Virus record (IMG/VR): IMGVR_UViG_3300042945_001923
Coordinates: 1-39,697 of that record
Length of the DNA: 39,697 nt
Source of the DNA: a virus
Strand: one strand, 5' to 3'
Positions 20,339 to 29,470 of the stretch are shown here, in pieces. Each line of letters starts with the position of its first letter. The first letter of the stretch is position 1. The position numbers and the translations under genes are program-made. The notes beneath the pieces are model-generated. The model was not told where the DNA came from, did no database searches, and was given only the letters and a program-made list of their open reading frames with translations.

Positions 20339-20773
20339 TCAAATCACCGCATCAGGAGCGGGGCGGAGCGGCACAGCCTCCCACTTCCCGATCGGACAGC
20401 GCTCGGTGGCCATGCGGATCTTCGCCCAGGTCGAGCAGCCGCACTTGGCACAGCGGCCGGTGCCTCCCATCGCAGCGGCGTCCCATTCATCACACGCGCG
20501 GCAGGTGGATTCGCGGGCGGCGAGGATGTCGGGCGGGGTGGGAGCAAAGCCGCTGGTAGTCCAGTTTATCAACGCCTTGCCGAGGCTCGCTGCTTGTTGC
20601 GGGAGGCTGGGAGGCGTAGCCGGGGCCATAGAAAACTTTGAAAGAAACTCGTATTCGCCTGCTGAGTTGAGCTTGTAGATTTCTGATGTCTCCAAGACCG
20701 CCGCAAATTCGCTTTTGCTCTCACTGGCGAGCATTTCGGACTTCGTTGGAAATTTTGCGGGGGTGAATTTCAT
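20339..20773 (-). CDS. Zinc-ribbon tail-region protein, 144 aa
   Basis: Starts at ATG 20773 (ATGA). The C-terminal part has CRACDEWDAAAMGG, CAKCGCSTWAK and ERCPIGKWE, the CxxC...CxxCGC...CPxGKW pattern of small zinc-binding proteins common beside phage tail-fibre genes. The N-terminal half is a polar linker. It probably has a structural or assembly role in the tail tip. It ends in TTTGACAC, in which the TGA is the stop. Confidence 0.75.
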   Translation of the reverse strand: MKFTPAKFPTKSEMLASESKSEFAAVLETSEIYKLNSAGEYEFLSKFSMAPATPPSLPQQAASLGKALINWTTSGFAPTPPDILAARESTCRACDEWDAAAMGGTGRCAKCGCSTWAKIRMATERCPIGKWEAVPLRPAPDAVI

Positions 20774-21660
20774 GGACGCATTTCGAGTTGGTTGGGACCC
20801 CATATTTCTTGGAGGGTGTTGTGGAGGGTTTGGCGGATTGTGAAAGGTATTTCGTGAGAAATAGGATTATTCCCGTTGTATGTGACCAAAATATTCTTAT
20901 CGGTGCGCTCACGGACTTTGAATCCGCCACTGTCTATGGGAGAGGAATAGTTCCATACTGGGTTGCCATGTTCCCATGGCCACACTTCGCAGTAAAGAAG
21001 CTCTGGACAATGGTCTGTAAAATGCCCGTAAGGCTCATATGATACTATAACGAAATCTGAATTGTATACCGGACTCCAAAGGTGACCTTCGCAAAATGAA
21101 CTCACCCATTTTGCATCGGTCGTTTTTTCATCTAAAAAAAGTTTGCCGTTTTCATCTGCCCATGTCGTCCAGTTAGCGTCCTGAATGGTTGCAATAAAAG
21201 CGCGATGAGTGACAGGAACCCAATCACCCCCAAAAGTTCCCAGCCAATCATCGTGTCGTAATTCATGGGTTCCCTGAGCTTTTACTATGTGACACCAACA
21301 ACCAGAGCTATATGGGTGGGGATAGGTTAATTCTGAGTTCAGAAATTGCGTAAATTTGTATTGAATACTTTGGCGCTCTTCTATTTGAGTATTTTCCTGC
21401 TCAAGGCAATTAAAGTATTCACCTTCACCCACGCAATTCACACGCGAGGACTCAAGTCCTGAATTAAAACTGCTGAAATCATAAAGCGGCATAGTGAATT
21501 CATAGGTGAGATATTTGAATTTTGGCGCGACTTCGACAGGAGTTGGCGAAAAGGCGTCGAAAAGACAATTCCCACAACACCCGCACGACACCGCGCGGAG
21601 GCCGTCGTCGCCGTCGGTTTTGATCTTGATCTTGTTGTCGGAGGTGCGGCCCAGCGTCAT
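20770..21660 (-). CDS. Tail-region protein with N-terminal Cys cluster, 296 aa
   Basis: Starts at ATG 21660 just after the previous TGA. The first 35 residues (MTLGRTSDNKIKIKTDGDDG, then AVSCGCCGNC) are GC-rich DNA with a CxCCxxC cluster. From about residue 50 the DNA becomes clearly AT-rich, and the protein is aromatic with scattered cysteines (SGCWCHIVKA, FCEGHLWSPV, ELLYCEVWPW). The composition step suggests a conserved anchor joined to an exchangeable ectodomain, probably exposed at the tail tip. Confidence 0.65.
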   Translation of the reverse strand: MTLGRTSDNKIKIKTDGDDGLRAVSCGCCGNCLFDAFSPTPVEVAPKFKYLTYEFTMPLYDFSSFNSGLESSRVNCVGEGEYFNCLEQENTQIEERQSIQYKFTQFLNSELTYPHPYSSGCWCHIVKAQGTHELRHDDWLGTFGGDWVPVTHRAFIATIQDANWTTWADENGKLFLDEKTTDAKWVSSFCEGHLWSPVYNSDFVIVSYEPYGHFTDHCPELLYCEVWPWEHGNPVWNYSSPIDSGGFKVRERTDKNILVTYNGNNPISHEIPFTIRQTLHNTLQEIWGPNQLEMRP

Positions 21661-21661
21661 C

Positions 21662-21937
21662 TCAGCATTCCTTCGTGGCGATCCATTGCAGCGCGCCTTC
21701 CACCGCGCCGAGGACATAAGTGCCGCCGCCCGGCACGGCGGGGATTTTGAGTTTGCGCGCCGAGTGGCCGCCTTGGCCGGTGGTGGCCTGGACTAGCGAG
21801 TCATCCACATCCAGCGCGGCAAAGACGAAGTTTTTATCAAGGTCCGACGCGCTGAGTTGGTATGGGTAGCCGCCCGCAGCAGGATTTCCGCCTTGTTTGG
21901 CTTTTTGTTCAAAAGAGACTGGTAAGTCGGCAGGCAT
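21662..21937 (-). CDS. Tail-region hypothetical protein, 91 aa
   Basis: The ATG at 21937 directly abuts the TAA of the large tail protein (TAAATG). The sequence has a flexible N-terminus (AKQGGNPAAGGYPYQLSASD), an acidic middle and KIPAVPGGGTYVLGAVEGAL near the end. It is likely a small structural protein of the tail tip. Confidence 0.65.
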   Translation of the reverse strand: MPADLPVSFEQKAKQGGNPAAGGYPYQLSASDLDKNFVFAALDVDDSLVQATTGQGGHSARKLKIPAVPGGGTYVLGAVEGALQWIATKEC

Positions 21938-24900
21938 TTATTTTTGAATAAATAGCAAGTCTTTTTTAACAAATGAATTTCCAACGGCTTCAAAAGATGC
22001 CGTGTATTCAATGAATTGGCCGTATTCAACGCTCTCGCATCGGGTCAGGTTAAACGAAATGCCGTTTTCCATAGGCGCAAAACTATTGTAGCCTACCGAC
22101 TGTGAATCGAACCCCTGTGAGGTGATTGTCGAGGAACTACCAAAATTTTCAAATTGCCACCTAAGCCCCCCGCCAAAAAAAGTTTGCAGGTAAAAAACAT
22201 CGATGAGTGGGGGAAACTGCTCGCCAGTTATTTGGTAAAGGCGGGAAAGGGAATTTGGCGCGGTCAGTGGCAAGTCTGCTTGAGTTCGCGGAAGCACAAA
22301 AAACAGAGTGATGTCGTCCGTCAAAACCTCGGCTTTATTTCTTACATCTTGAACGCCCCCCCCGTTGAGAATAAACGGAGCGAAATTTACACTTACCGGC
22401 CCGGTTGGCCCTCCCTCTGTAAATATAGGCCGTGGCACATTGCTTATTCCTCCGTAAATGCCAAGTTCGAGTTTGCGCTTCTGCCGAGTCACATTCGGCT
22501 CCGTCTTCCACCGCCCATAGGCCGTGACGGAAATTTTGGTGAAGCCGGGGTCGGCGTCACTCCATTCCGGCTCAGGGTAAATATATAGCCCGTCGATGGC
22601 TTTGCTCTCGATCGGAAGTTCCATGCCGACAGCCAGCAGTTCATTCGCGGCGGCTTCCTTGCCTTTGCGGATTAAATAACTGGCCTGGACAAGGAGAAGG
22701 CCGCTCGGGAATGTGCGGGAGATCGTGCCGGGTTGCAGAATTAGCCCCGTCTCCCCGTAGACTTTGGGAGCCGTGCGGCAGATGAGAGACAAGTTGCCTC
22801 TTGTCGATCCATACTCGCCCACGGCGGTGATGGATGGATTGAATGTGCCGACCTGCGTCGGCGTGCCAGAGATCACGCCGGTGGTGGCGGAAATACTCAG
22901 CCCTGGCGGTAGCCCTGTCGCACTCCAAGAGACGGCAGGGCGGTTCTGCCTGTCGTTCAGCGTGACGCCCTGCTGGAATGAACGCCCCACCGTAGTGCGG
23001 AGCACGATGCCGCCTGTGATATTCGGTGTGCCGCCAGCGATGGCAAGAGTGACAGCTACCGCATCGCTGGTGCCTGCGGGGTTTGTGGCCGTGACTACGA
23101 ATTGCTGATTTGTGCGGGCTGTAGGAGTTCCGGAGATGCTTCCAGTGGTGGCATCAAGCGTTGCCCAATCTGGCAAGTTTGTCGCCGCCCATGTTGTGAC
23201 CGGCCGGTCTGCCACATCCTGCGATTGGAGGGTGGCAGAAAAAGGCACTTCGACATTGCCAGTAAAAATCTGGTTTCCTGTGATGATCGGCTTGCCCGCG
23301 CCGATTGAGAAAAGCACCGTGCCGTTTCCTGTGCCGCCCGGGCCGGTGGCCGTGACCGATACGCTGAATGGCCCTCCGTCTGCCGGGGTGCCAGAGATCA
23401 CTCCTGTGCTGGCATTTAATGTCAACCCGCTCGGCAACCCTGTTGCCGCCCAAGACGAGACCGGTCGGTTGGCTGTATCGAGCGCCAGTAGCGTGCCGGT
23501 GAATGTGAGGCCGACGACGGCATTGAAAGATTGATTTGGCGCGACCTGTGGCGTGCCTTGCGTGACAGCGAGCGAGAACGAGCCTATCGTGCTGCCGCTC
23601 GCGCCGTTCAGCGTGACCGTGCGGGAGGAACTGCCAACCGTCGTTGGCGTGCCACTCAACACACCAGACGCGCTCAGGGAAAGGCCGGCAATAGTCGCAG
23701 GCGCGAAGGCTGTGAATGACCGCTCGTATGTATCGCTGGCAAGTTGCAGGGTGGCTGTGGAAAACTGCTCCCCGATTTTACTGGTAAAACTCTGCCCGGG
23801 AACCAATGCTGGCAAGCCAGGCTGCACGACGATGCGCAACGGAATGCTGAGACTGCCGCCAGAGTTGGTGGCAGTTACGGTGATGTTGTGCGTTCCACTC
23901 GCTTTCGGGTCGCCGGAGATCGTGCCGGTTGTAGAATTGAGCGAAGCCCATGCGGGAAGACCTGTCGCCGACCACGAGGTCACGGCATCTCCAGTCGTGT
24001 ATGCTGGGAGCGAGAGTTGGCCGGTGGTGCCGAAATTTGGCAGGCGGTAGGCGGTGGCATTGCTCAATCGGCGAAGGAGTTTGCCAGCTACGAACTGCTG
24101 TCCAGCGCTCGTGTATTCATCCGAATAAGCTGCCGCAATAAGACTCATTCCATCGTCGGAGCCAAAAACAGAAAACCAATTTTGAAAGCTCCGCTCTGTC
24201 ACGAGCGGTAGTTCTGGCGTGGTGGGGACTAGCTTATGCCATGATGCGCCGCCGGTGCGCGAAACGACGATCTCGTTTGCAGAATCGTAAGTGAGCGATG
24301 GATCGCCGTATGTAGTCAATCGAGAAACTGCGTAGGCAACAGAACCGACGAGCCCAAGCAAGCGAGACGACTCGGTTTCTGTAAAAGTGCTACCGTCTGT
24401 CGATACAAGCACCTGATAAAACGGCGCAGTTTTATTGGCCGATCGGACAGCAAAGAGAGACCCCGCACGGTTCACCATGGCAGAGTCGTAGTTAGTCAGA
24501 TATGTCATCCCCCCACCACTATACCCAAAAGCAGCCTGCTTCAGGCGTGTCCATGTGTCGCCAAAGTTATGGCTGACCCACACGCCGCTTCCCGAGGTGA
24601 GAAGTATCTTTGACGCACCGCCAGTAGCCAGGCTGGTGAAAGCCGTTTCACTAGTCGGCACAGCAAGGTTTACCCATGTCGCGCCTGCATTAGTGGATTT
24701 CTTTGCCACGCCGTCGATGAGCACGACGGCATTCTGCCCGCACATACTCAGCGAAGAGACAAAGCCTGTGAGCACCTCAGTCCAGGTGTCACCTGCATCC
24801 GTCGATCGCTTCAACCCATGCGACGAATATGTGTTCGAGCCTGCGACCAAAGCGACACTGCCGCTCACCGCAACGCTTGTTGGCGTAAAGGCGACTTGCA

Positions 24901-25087
24901 GGCGAGTCCAATCCGTGCAAGCCGAGGTGCTTTTAAAAAGAGCCCCCACTCTTTGGTTGCTATATGGCTGTGTCACCTGTTTCACCGAGAAGGCCAGAGA
25001 CAAATCTTCGTTGGCGCTAATCGCGGTCCAAAAACCGCCTTCCCCTATGCCCTCCGTTTTTTCCTGAAAGCGAAATGAAGTGTTCAT
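21938..25087 (-). CDS. Large tail protein with Asp-box and He_PIG domains
   Basis: A 1049-aa protein. Residues about 30-350 contain Asp-box-like repeats (RSTDAGDTWTEV, KSTNAGATWVNL, SHNFGDTWTRLK, SRTGGASWHKLV), suggesting a sialidase-type beta-propeller. Residues about 355-735 contain around five He_PIG immunoglobulin-like repeats, each with the LPxGLxLxxxTGxISGTPT motif. The C-terminal ~300 residues look like a virion-attached domain. It follows the tape measure gene, so it may be the tail tip/adhesin that binds surface glycans. No catalytic sialidase residues can be assigned. Confidence 0.8.
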   Translation of the reverse strand: MNTSFRFQEKTEGIGEGGFWTAISANEDLSLAFSVKQVTQPYSNQRVGALFKSTSACTDWTRLQVAFTPTSVAVSGSVALVAGSNTYSSHGLKRSTDAGDTWTEVLTGFVSSLSMCGQNAVVLIDGVAKKSTNAGATWVNLAVPTSETAFTSLATGGASKILLTSGSGVWVSHNFGDTWTRLKQAAFGYSGGGMTYLTNYDSAMVNRAGSLFAVRSANKTAPFYQVLVSTDGSTFTETESSRLLGLVGSVAYAVSRLTTYGDPSLTYDSANEIVVSRTGGASWHKLVPTTPELPLVTERSFQNWFSVFGSDDGMSLIAAAYSDEYTSAGQQFVAGKLLRRLSNATAYRLPNFGTTGQLSLPAYTTGDAVTSWSATGLPAWASLNSTTGTISGDPKASGTHNITVTATNSGGSLSIPLRIVVQPGLPALVPGQSFTSKIGEQFSTATLQLASDTYERSFTAFAPATIAGLSLSASGVLSGTPTTVGSSSRTVTLNGASGSTIGSFSLAVTQGTPQVAPNQSFNAVVGLTFTGTLLALDTANRPVSSWAATGLPSGLTLNASTGVISGTPADGGPFSVSVTATGPGGTGNGTVLFSIGAGKPIITGNQIFTGNVEVPFSATLQSQDVADRPVTTWAATNLPDWATLDATTGSISGTPTARTNQQFVVTATNPAGTSDAVAVTLAIAGGTPNITGGIVLRTTVGRSFQQGVTLNDRQNRPAVSWSATGLPPGLSISATTGVISGTPTQVGTFNPSITAVGEYGSTRGNLSLICRTAPKVYGETGLILQPGTISRTFPSGLLLVQASYLIRKGKEAAANELLAVGMELPIESKAIDGLYIYPEPEWSDADPGFTKISVTAYGRWKTEPNVTRQKRKLELGIYGGISNVPRPIFTEGGPTGPVSVNFAPFILNGGGVQDVRNKAEVLTDDITLFFVLPRTQADLPLTAPNSLSRLYQITGEQFPPLIDVFYLQTFFGGGLRWQFENFGSSSTITSQGFDSQSVGYNSFAPMENGISFNLTRCESVEYGQFIEYTASFEAVGNSFVKKDLLFIQK

Positions 25088-25092
25088 AAAAA

Positions 25093-28000
25093 TTAAGCTG
25101 GGGAGAGTGCCATGATCGGCAGGCGGTCGCGGATTGTGAGGAGGATGTCGGTCCAGTCGTTAAGGATAGTGGTCACGCTGCTCACATCGGCGTTTGCATC
25201 GCCGCCCTGTCCGCCTTGCCCACCCTGCCCGCCGGTGCCGCCAGAGCCTCCGGGGCCGCCTTCGCCACCGGTGAAGCTGTTGGAGATGTCCGCCTGCATG
25301 CTGGCCACGGCGGCTTGCACTTGGTTGCTGTCGATTTGGACAGAGATCGGGTCGGAGAGTTTTGCCACTTCGGCTTGTGCGGCAGTGGTGTCGGCATCAA
25401 GCGACAGAGTCTGCGCCGCTCCGAGAGAGGAGACCTGCGTCTGCGCCTCGGCGGTATCGGCAGAGAGTGTGAAAGTTTGAGGCGCGCCTAATGTCGCCAC
25501 TTCTGTCTGTGCCGTGGAAGTGTCCGCATTTACTCCAAGCTCAACCGGCGCATCGAAGGCGGCGTTCACGGTGGAGTAGACCTCGTTTGCGGCTTGTGAT
25601 CCGCTCATGGTCAGAGTGATCGGGTTTGCAAAATTTGCCTCAGCGGCAGCACGCACATCTTGAATCGTGCGGTCTCCGTCAAGATTCAAAGCGATAGGCG
25701 CGACAAAGTTTCCCTCGGCGGATGTGCGCACGGCGGCGATGCTTTGGTCTCCGGTTAGGTTCAGAGGAATCGGGTTTGCGAAAGTGGTGTTCGCTGAGTC
25801 GAAGAGGCTCGTAATTGAGTATTGTGCGGCTGCGGTATCAACATTTGCAGTGATATTCACGGATTTCCCATCGTTAGCTAAGATGGCATCGAGTGCGGAC
25901 TTAGCTTCTTCTAGGTTGTCCATTCCGAGTGCCTCAAGGATCAGTTTGGTGCGCTTTTCTCCCGTTATGCCATTGAGTTGGTTTTGGAAATCATCCATCC
26001 TTTCAAAGCCTTGGCTTTCTAGTAGGAGGTTCGCTTTGTGCGTGTTTGTAAAACGCTCCAAATTGTAGACAGCATCCTTTAGATTGTCCTCGCCGGTGAT
26101 TTGCATGGCGAGCTGGCGCTGTGATTCGGTCGGTATGCCGTCAAGGTTTGCTTTCAGCTCTTCGAGGGATTTTGCGCCTATTACCGTGAATGCCGCCTGG
26201 TAGTTTTTATTGATTGCCTCCATGTCCTGGAGGGTCTTGTAGGCTTCGTTGAGATTATCTTTCCCGGTGACCTGCAACGCAACTTGGACCGATTTAGGGT
26301 CGGCATTGGCTGCGAGGCTGGCGAGCAGGTCTTTCCAGCGGGTGTCGTCCACTTTTGTCGCAACGGTTACAACAAATGAACGGTTGCCAATAGCGTCGGC
26401 GGCATTCTTAGCATTAACCATTTGCTGGGCGAAAGCCCTTGCTTCTGGCTCACCCATTCCGGCATCGATGGCTTTTTTCAGCTCGGCATTGAATTCTTTT
26501 TGGCTTTCCAGCGCTGCCACAAGCTCTTTGTTGCCGCTGGCCTTGGCTTCGGCCATGGCGAGTTCAAATGCTAATTCGTCTTGCTTGCTGGCTTTGATCT
26601 TGGCCGTGGTATCGAGCTGCGTTTGCATCTCGGCCGTCACTTTCTTCGCGCCCTCTTCCACGGGGACCATAGCGGTGGTGAGGGATTCGCGAGTCGCGGC
26701 TCCGCTTGCTGCCAACTCGGAAAACTTGTCGTTCATCCGCGCGGTGGACTCCTCTGCGCCGAAGAAGTCTTCTTTGAAAACCGTTGTCTTTTCTGCGGCC
26801 TTCCCAAACTCCTCCACCACCTTGGCGGCGGCAGCTTCGGTCTTGCCCATGTTGTCGAGTTGCTGGGCGATGATGCCTTCGTTCACGCTGCTCAGAGCAT
26901 CGAACATCTTGCTCGCCATGCCTTCAAAGCCGGGAAGTGTGCTCAGACCTTCCGAGAATGTCATGAGCGCCTGTGTGAGGTAGCGGCTGAAGGTAAGGGT
27001 TGAGTCAACCAGTCCACTTGTCACATAGCCGGTAATTGCGCTTGGCAGGTTGGTCTGAAATGACTTCATAAGGAAGTCGGTGAAAGTCAGCGCGGCATTA
27101 ACGAGGCCGTTGCCGAGACTTTTGTATCCGGCCTCATAGGCAAGGCCCCACGCTTCGATTGCGGCAAGCGGATTTTTAAAAGCACCGACGAGCGTGTCGG
27201 CTATGCTGCGGATGGTATCCATCGCCTTCTGCCCCCACCCTGCGGCATCGATGCCGCCGAGTGCGTTGGTAAATGTCGTGAGCGCAGGCAGTGCTTCCTC
27301 GAGAAAGCCTGCGGCAAACTCCATCACCTTGGAGTTGATCGCAGCCATGCTGTCGCCGGTTGCGTCGAATGCTGCGGCGGAACGATCCATCACGCCGGGT
27401 AGGCCGCCGAGCTGGTCGCGAGCGCCTTCCAACTCACCGCTAAAATTGTTCAGAATCGGCAGCAACTCGCCGCCCGATTTGCCGAAGATCGACATCGCTG
27501 CCTCGGCGCGCTGCGCCGGGTCTTGGATGCTTGAAATGCGTTGAGCAAATACGGCCATTTGCTCGGTCGGCGTCTTGCCCGCAAGGTCGCCCATGGTGAG
27601 GCCGAGCCGCTGCATGGCCTCGCTCTGGGCGGCCCCACCCTGCGCGGCATCGGTCATGAACTTCTGCATCTTGTTGAGCGAAGTTCCTACCGCTTCGCTG
27701 CTCACGCCGGTATTCGTGAAAGCCCGCTCCAGCACGAGAAGGCTTCCGGATGTCTCTCCCGTTCGGGATGAGAGATCGGTCAGCCTGCCGCCGAGATCGA
27801 TAGCCTGGCCAAATCCATCGGCCACGGCGCGCGCGGCATCCATCGCGCCCTCAGCCAGCGCCATGCCTGCTTTCACAGCAACACCGGCGACGCCTGCTGC
27901 AATCCCGATCTTGCCAAGAGACATCGAGCTTTTATCCCCGGCATCGTTGCCACGATTGCCCATCTTTTCCAGATCGCGCCCGAGTTCGTCGACTTTCGGC

Positions 28001-28215
28001 GAGGTGCCAGATGACTCATCGCCGATGGCCTTGAGCTTTTTTTCAAGCCCCTCTACTTGCCCCATGCGGCGCATGGTTTTTTCCAGCTCGTTAAAAGTGA
28101 GGTCGCCGCTTTTGACCTTGGCTTCCATGCTGGCAAGCTCGGCCTGCACGGTTTTGAGGGTGGCTTCTAGCCCAGCGTCGGATGCACCGATTTTTACTTC
28201 GAGGGTGTCGCTCAT
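25093..28215 (-). CDS. Tape measure protein
   Basis: A 1040-aa protein coupled by ATGA to the preceding tail gene. N-terminal helices (residues 1-80) are followed by a hydrophobic Gly/Ala segment near 105-130 (IGIAAGVAGVAVKAGMALAE). A helical core and repeated ~55-residue units (TGKDNLNEAYKTLQ, TGEDNLKDAVYNLE, LGMDNLEEAKSALD) come next. Then beta-like repeats (PIPLNLTGDQSIAAVR, PIALNLDGDRTIQDVR) and a Gly-rich linker near 985-1010. It sets tail length; at about 1.5 angstrom per residue it implies a tail of roughly 150 nm. Confidence 0.9.
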   Translation of the reverse strand: MSDTLEVKIGASDAGLEATLKTVQAELASMEAKVKSGDLTFNELEKTMRRMGQVEGLEKKLKAIGDESSGTSPKVDELGRDLEKMGNRGNDAGDKSSMSLGKIGIAAGVAGVAVKAGMALAEGAMDAARAVADGFGQAIDLGGRLTDLSSRTGETSGSLLVLERAFTNTGVSSEAVGTSLNKMQKFMTDAAQGGAAQSEAMQRLGLTMGDLAGKTPTEQMAVFAQRISSIQDPAQRAEAAMSIFGKSGGELLPILNNFSGELEGARDQLGGLPGVMDRSAAAFDATGDSMAAINSKVMEFAAGFLEEALPALTTFTNALGGIDAAGWGQKAMDTIRSIADTLVGAFKNPLAAIEAWGLAYEAGYKSLGNGLVNAALTFTDFLMKSFQTNLPSAITGYVTSGLVDSTLTFSRYLTQALMTFSEGLSTLPGFEGMASKMFDALSSVNEGIIAQQLDNMGKTEAAAAKVVEEFGKAAEKTTVFKEDFFGAEESTARMNDKFSELAASGAATRESLTTAMVPVEEGAKKVTAEMQTQLDTTAKIKASKQDELAFELAMAEAKASGNKELVAALESQKEFNAELKKAIDAGMGEPEARAFAQQMVNAKNAADAIGNRSFVVTVATKVDDTRWKDLLASLAANADPKSVQVALQVTGKDNLNEAYKTLQDMEAINKNYQAAFTVIGAKSLEELKANLDGIPTESQRQLAMQITGEDNLKDAVYNLERFTNTHKANLLLESQGFERMDDFQNQLNGITGEKRTKLILEALGMDNLEEAKSALDAILANDGKSVNITANVDTAAAQYSITSLFDSANTTFANPIPLNLTGDQSIAAVRTSAEGNFVAPIALNLDGDRTIQDVRAAAEANFANPITLTMSGSQAANEVYSTVNAAFDAPVELGVNADTSTAQTEVATLGAPQTFTLSADTAEAQTQVSSLGAAQTLSLDADTTAAQAEVAKLSDPISVQIDSNQVQAAVASMQADISNSFTGGEGGPGGSGGTGGQGGQGGQGGDANADVSSVTTILNDWTDILLTIRDRLPIMALSPA

Positions 28216-28853
28216 GACATTTTCAGGCCGGGATATTTGGCGGCGATGGTTTCGATGGATTTAAAGACGCCGGTTTTCAGGTTCTCTTTGAAAAACTTCT
28301 CGCGGCCATTCATGGCCTTACGGATGGCGTCGTAGACGCTGGATGAGTAGGTGCGGGAGTTTTGTAGAGTGATGGAAAAATCTGAGCCTTCTCGGTTTTC
28401 GCGTGCTCTGGCATCCTCGGGATAGTCGCCGTTTTTCGTGGTGGCTTCGGCGACATAGCCTGGGACATCGATGTCGAAGCCGAGGCGCTCGGCGAGTTGC
28501 TTCCAGCTTTTTTTGGACAGGCCACGAGCTTCTTTGCGGCGTTTGCGTGAGGCGGCGATCTGAGCCTGCACGGCTGCCCAAGCATCATCGCGGAGCTTCC
28601 ATCCTCGCGGTGCATTTGGGTGGCCACGCATGAGGTAGGTCTTGTTGTCCACGGTGCGCGCAAAACGGCTCTGTATGTCTGCCTCGATCCTTTGGACCTG
28701 CGCGGCGATGGTATTCCGCGCGGCGGCTTCGAGGATTTTCTGAGTCTCGCTCTTCACCACCTGCTCGTAGGTAACTCCTGCGGCCTTTGCGATTTCGTCA
28801 AAGGCGCGCATGAGTCCTAAGTTAGCAACAGTGAGTGAAAGTCCTCGGTTCAT
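28212..28853 (-). CDS. Minor tail protein, 213 aa
   Basis: Located between the tail assembly chaperones and the tape measure, ATGA-coupled to both. The sequence is basic and helical (AAAQ-type helices, RKRRKEARGLSKKSWKQLAE). A middle segment RFARTVDNKTYLMRGHPN and a C-terminal REKFFKENLKTGVFKS follow. It is probably a tail morphogenesis component specific to this lineage. No recognised family. Confidence 0.65.
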   Translation of the reverse strand: MNRGLSLTVANLGLMRAFDEIAKAAGVTYEQVVKSETQKILEAAARNTIAAQVQRIEADIQSRFARTVDNKTYLMRGHPNAPRGWKLRDDAWAAVQAQIAASRKRRKEARGLSKKSWKQLAERLGFDIDVPGYVAEATTKNGDYPEDARARENREGSDFSITLQNSRTYSSSVYDAIRKAMNGREKFFKENLKTGVFKSIETIAAKYPGLKMS

Positions 28854-29077
28854 AGTTTTGCAAAGGCAGCGTCTAATTCGGCCACGGAGTCAAAAACGGC
28901 AGCGGTGTTGTTGCGCGCCCAATATTTTTTCTGCCCGTGCGCCCATGCGTCGGCGTGCAGGAGTTGCAAGCCTGCTGAGAATGGCAGTTCTTCAACGATC
29001 TCTCTGAAGCCCCAACCAGTAATTTTTGCGAGTCTATAGACATACCCGGCAATCCAGTTGGGGCCGTTTAGTTTCCC
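28850..29077 (-). CDS. Tail assembly chaperone T extension (by -1 frameshift)
   Basis: A 76-codon open segment with no start codon of its own that lies in the -1 frame of the chaperone G gene. The product would read NGPNWIAGYVYRLAKITGWG and so on to AFAKL, ending in TGA at 28850-28852, which overlaps the next ATG. The WIAGYVYRLAKITGW and HADAWAHGQKKYW segments look protein-like, whereas the zero frame stops at 29068. Expression needs the GGGAAAC slip, giving a fusion of about 204 aa, as lambda gpG-T. Confidence 0.85.
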   Translation of the reverse strand, partial: GKLNGPNWIAGYVYRLAKITGWGFREIVEELPFSAGLQLLHADAWAHGQKKYWARNNTAAVFDSVAELDAAFAKL

Positions 29078-29463
29078 GACTCGGTGCCTTCGCTGTGGCT
29101 TGTGGCCGCCATGTAGAGATTGAAAGCCTGATCCATATCGGTGGCCATGGCGCGCACGGTGCGCTGGTCGGGCATGTTCTTCTCAATCCAGATGTCCACC
29201 GCATCAAGGAATGCCGCGCGGTCATTCACCACGGAGCGGATCTTCGTGAATGGCTCCGAGTGCAGGAACATGAAAGCGGCGGATTTCCAGATATTGTCCT
29301 TATCGGGGGCGAAGAATTTGTTTCGCTGCATCCAGCTAATCGTCAGCGCGGTGATAGGCCGCAGCTCGCGGCCTGCGACGAGCTTCGGCCCCTCAGTGAT
29401 GCCTTGGATGCGGAGTTCGTCGTCGTCGATTTCGGTTTCTGTGTTTTGGTTTTTTGTTTTCAT
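29068..29463 (-). CDS. Tail assembly chaperone G
   Basis: A 131-aa protein in the lambda gpG position, between the tail tube genes and the tape measure. The chosen start is ATG 29463, six bases after the upstream TAA; an in-frame ATG at 29517 would overlap that gene. The acidic N-terminus is followed by helical LTISWMQRNKFF, WKSAAFMFLHSEPFTK and a long C-terminal helix. The last sense codons form the slippery site GGGAAAC before TAA. It should coat the tape measure during tail assembly. Confidence 0.8.
   Translation of the reverse strand: MKTKNQNTETEIDDDELRIQGITEGPKLVAGRELRPITALTISWMQRNKFFAPDKDNIWKSAAFMFLHSEPFTKIRSVVNDRAAFLDAVDIWIEKNMPDQRTVRAMATDMDQAFNLYMAATSHSEGTESGN
29071..29077 (-). promoter_or_regulatory. 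Programmed -1 frameshift site GGGAAAC
   Basis: Minus-strand G-GGA-AAC in the zero frame, followed immediately by TAA. It fits X-XXY-YYZ exactly and is one base different from the lambda G/T heptamer GGGAAAG. After the slip, reading continues CTA AAC GGC for 72 further codons. A small CGGC...GCCG stem follows within 20 bases. Confidence 0.88.
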
Positions 29464-29470
29464 AGAATCT

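Noticed and set aside
15373-25087. Diversity-generating retroelement acting on tail genes
   Set aside because: No reverse transcriptase gene and no template/variable repeat pair were seen, despite variable-looking adhesin genes.
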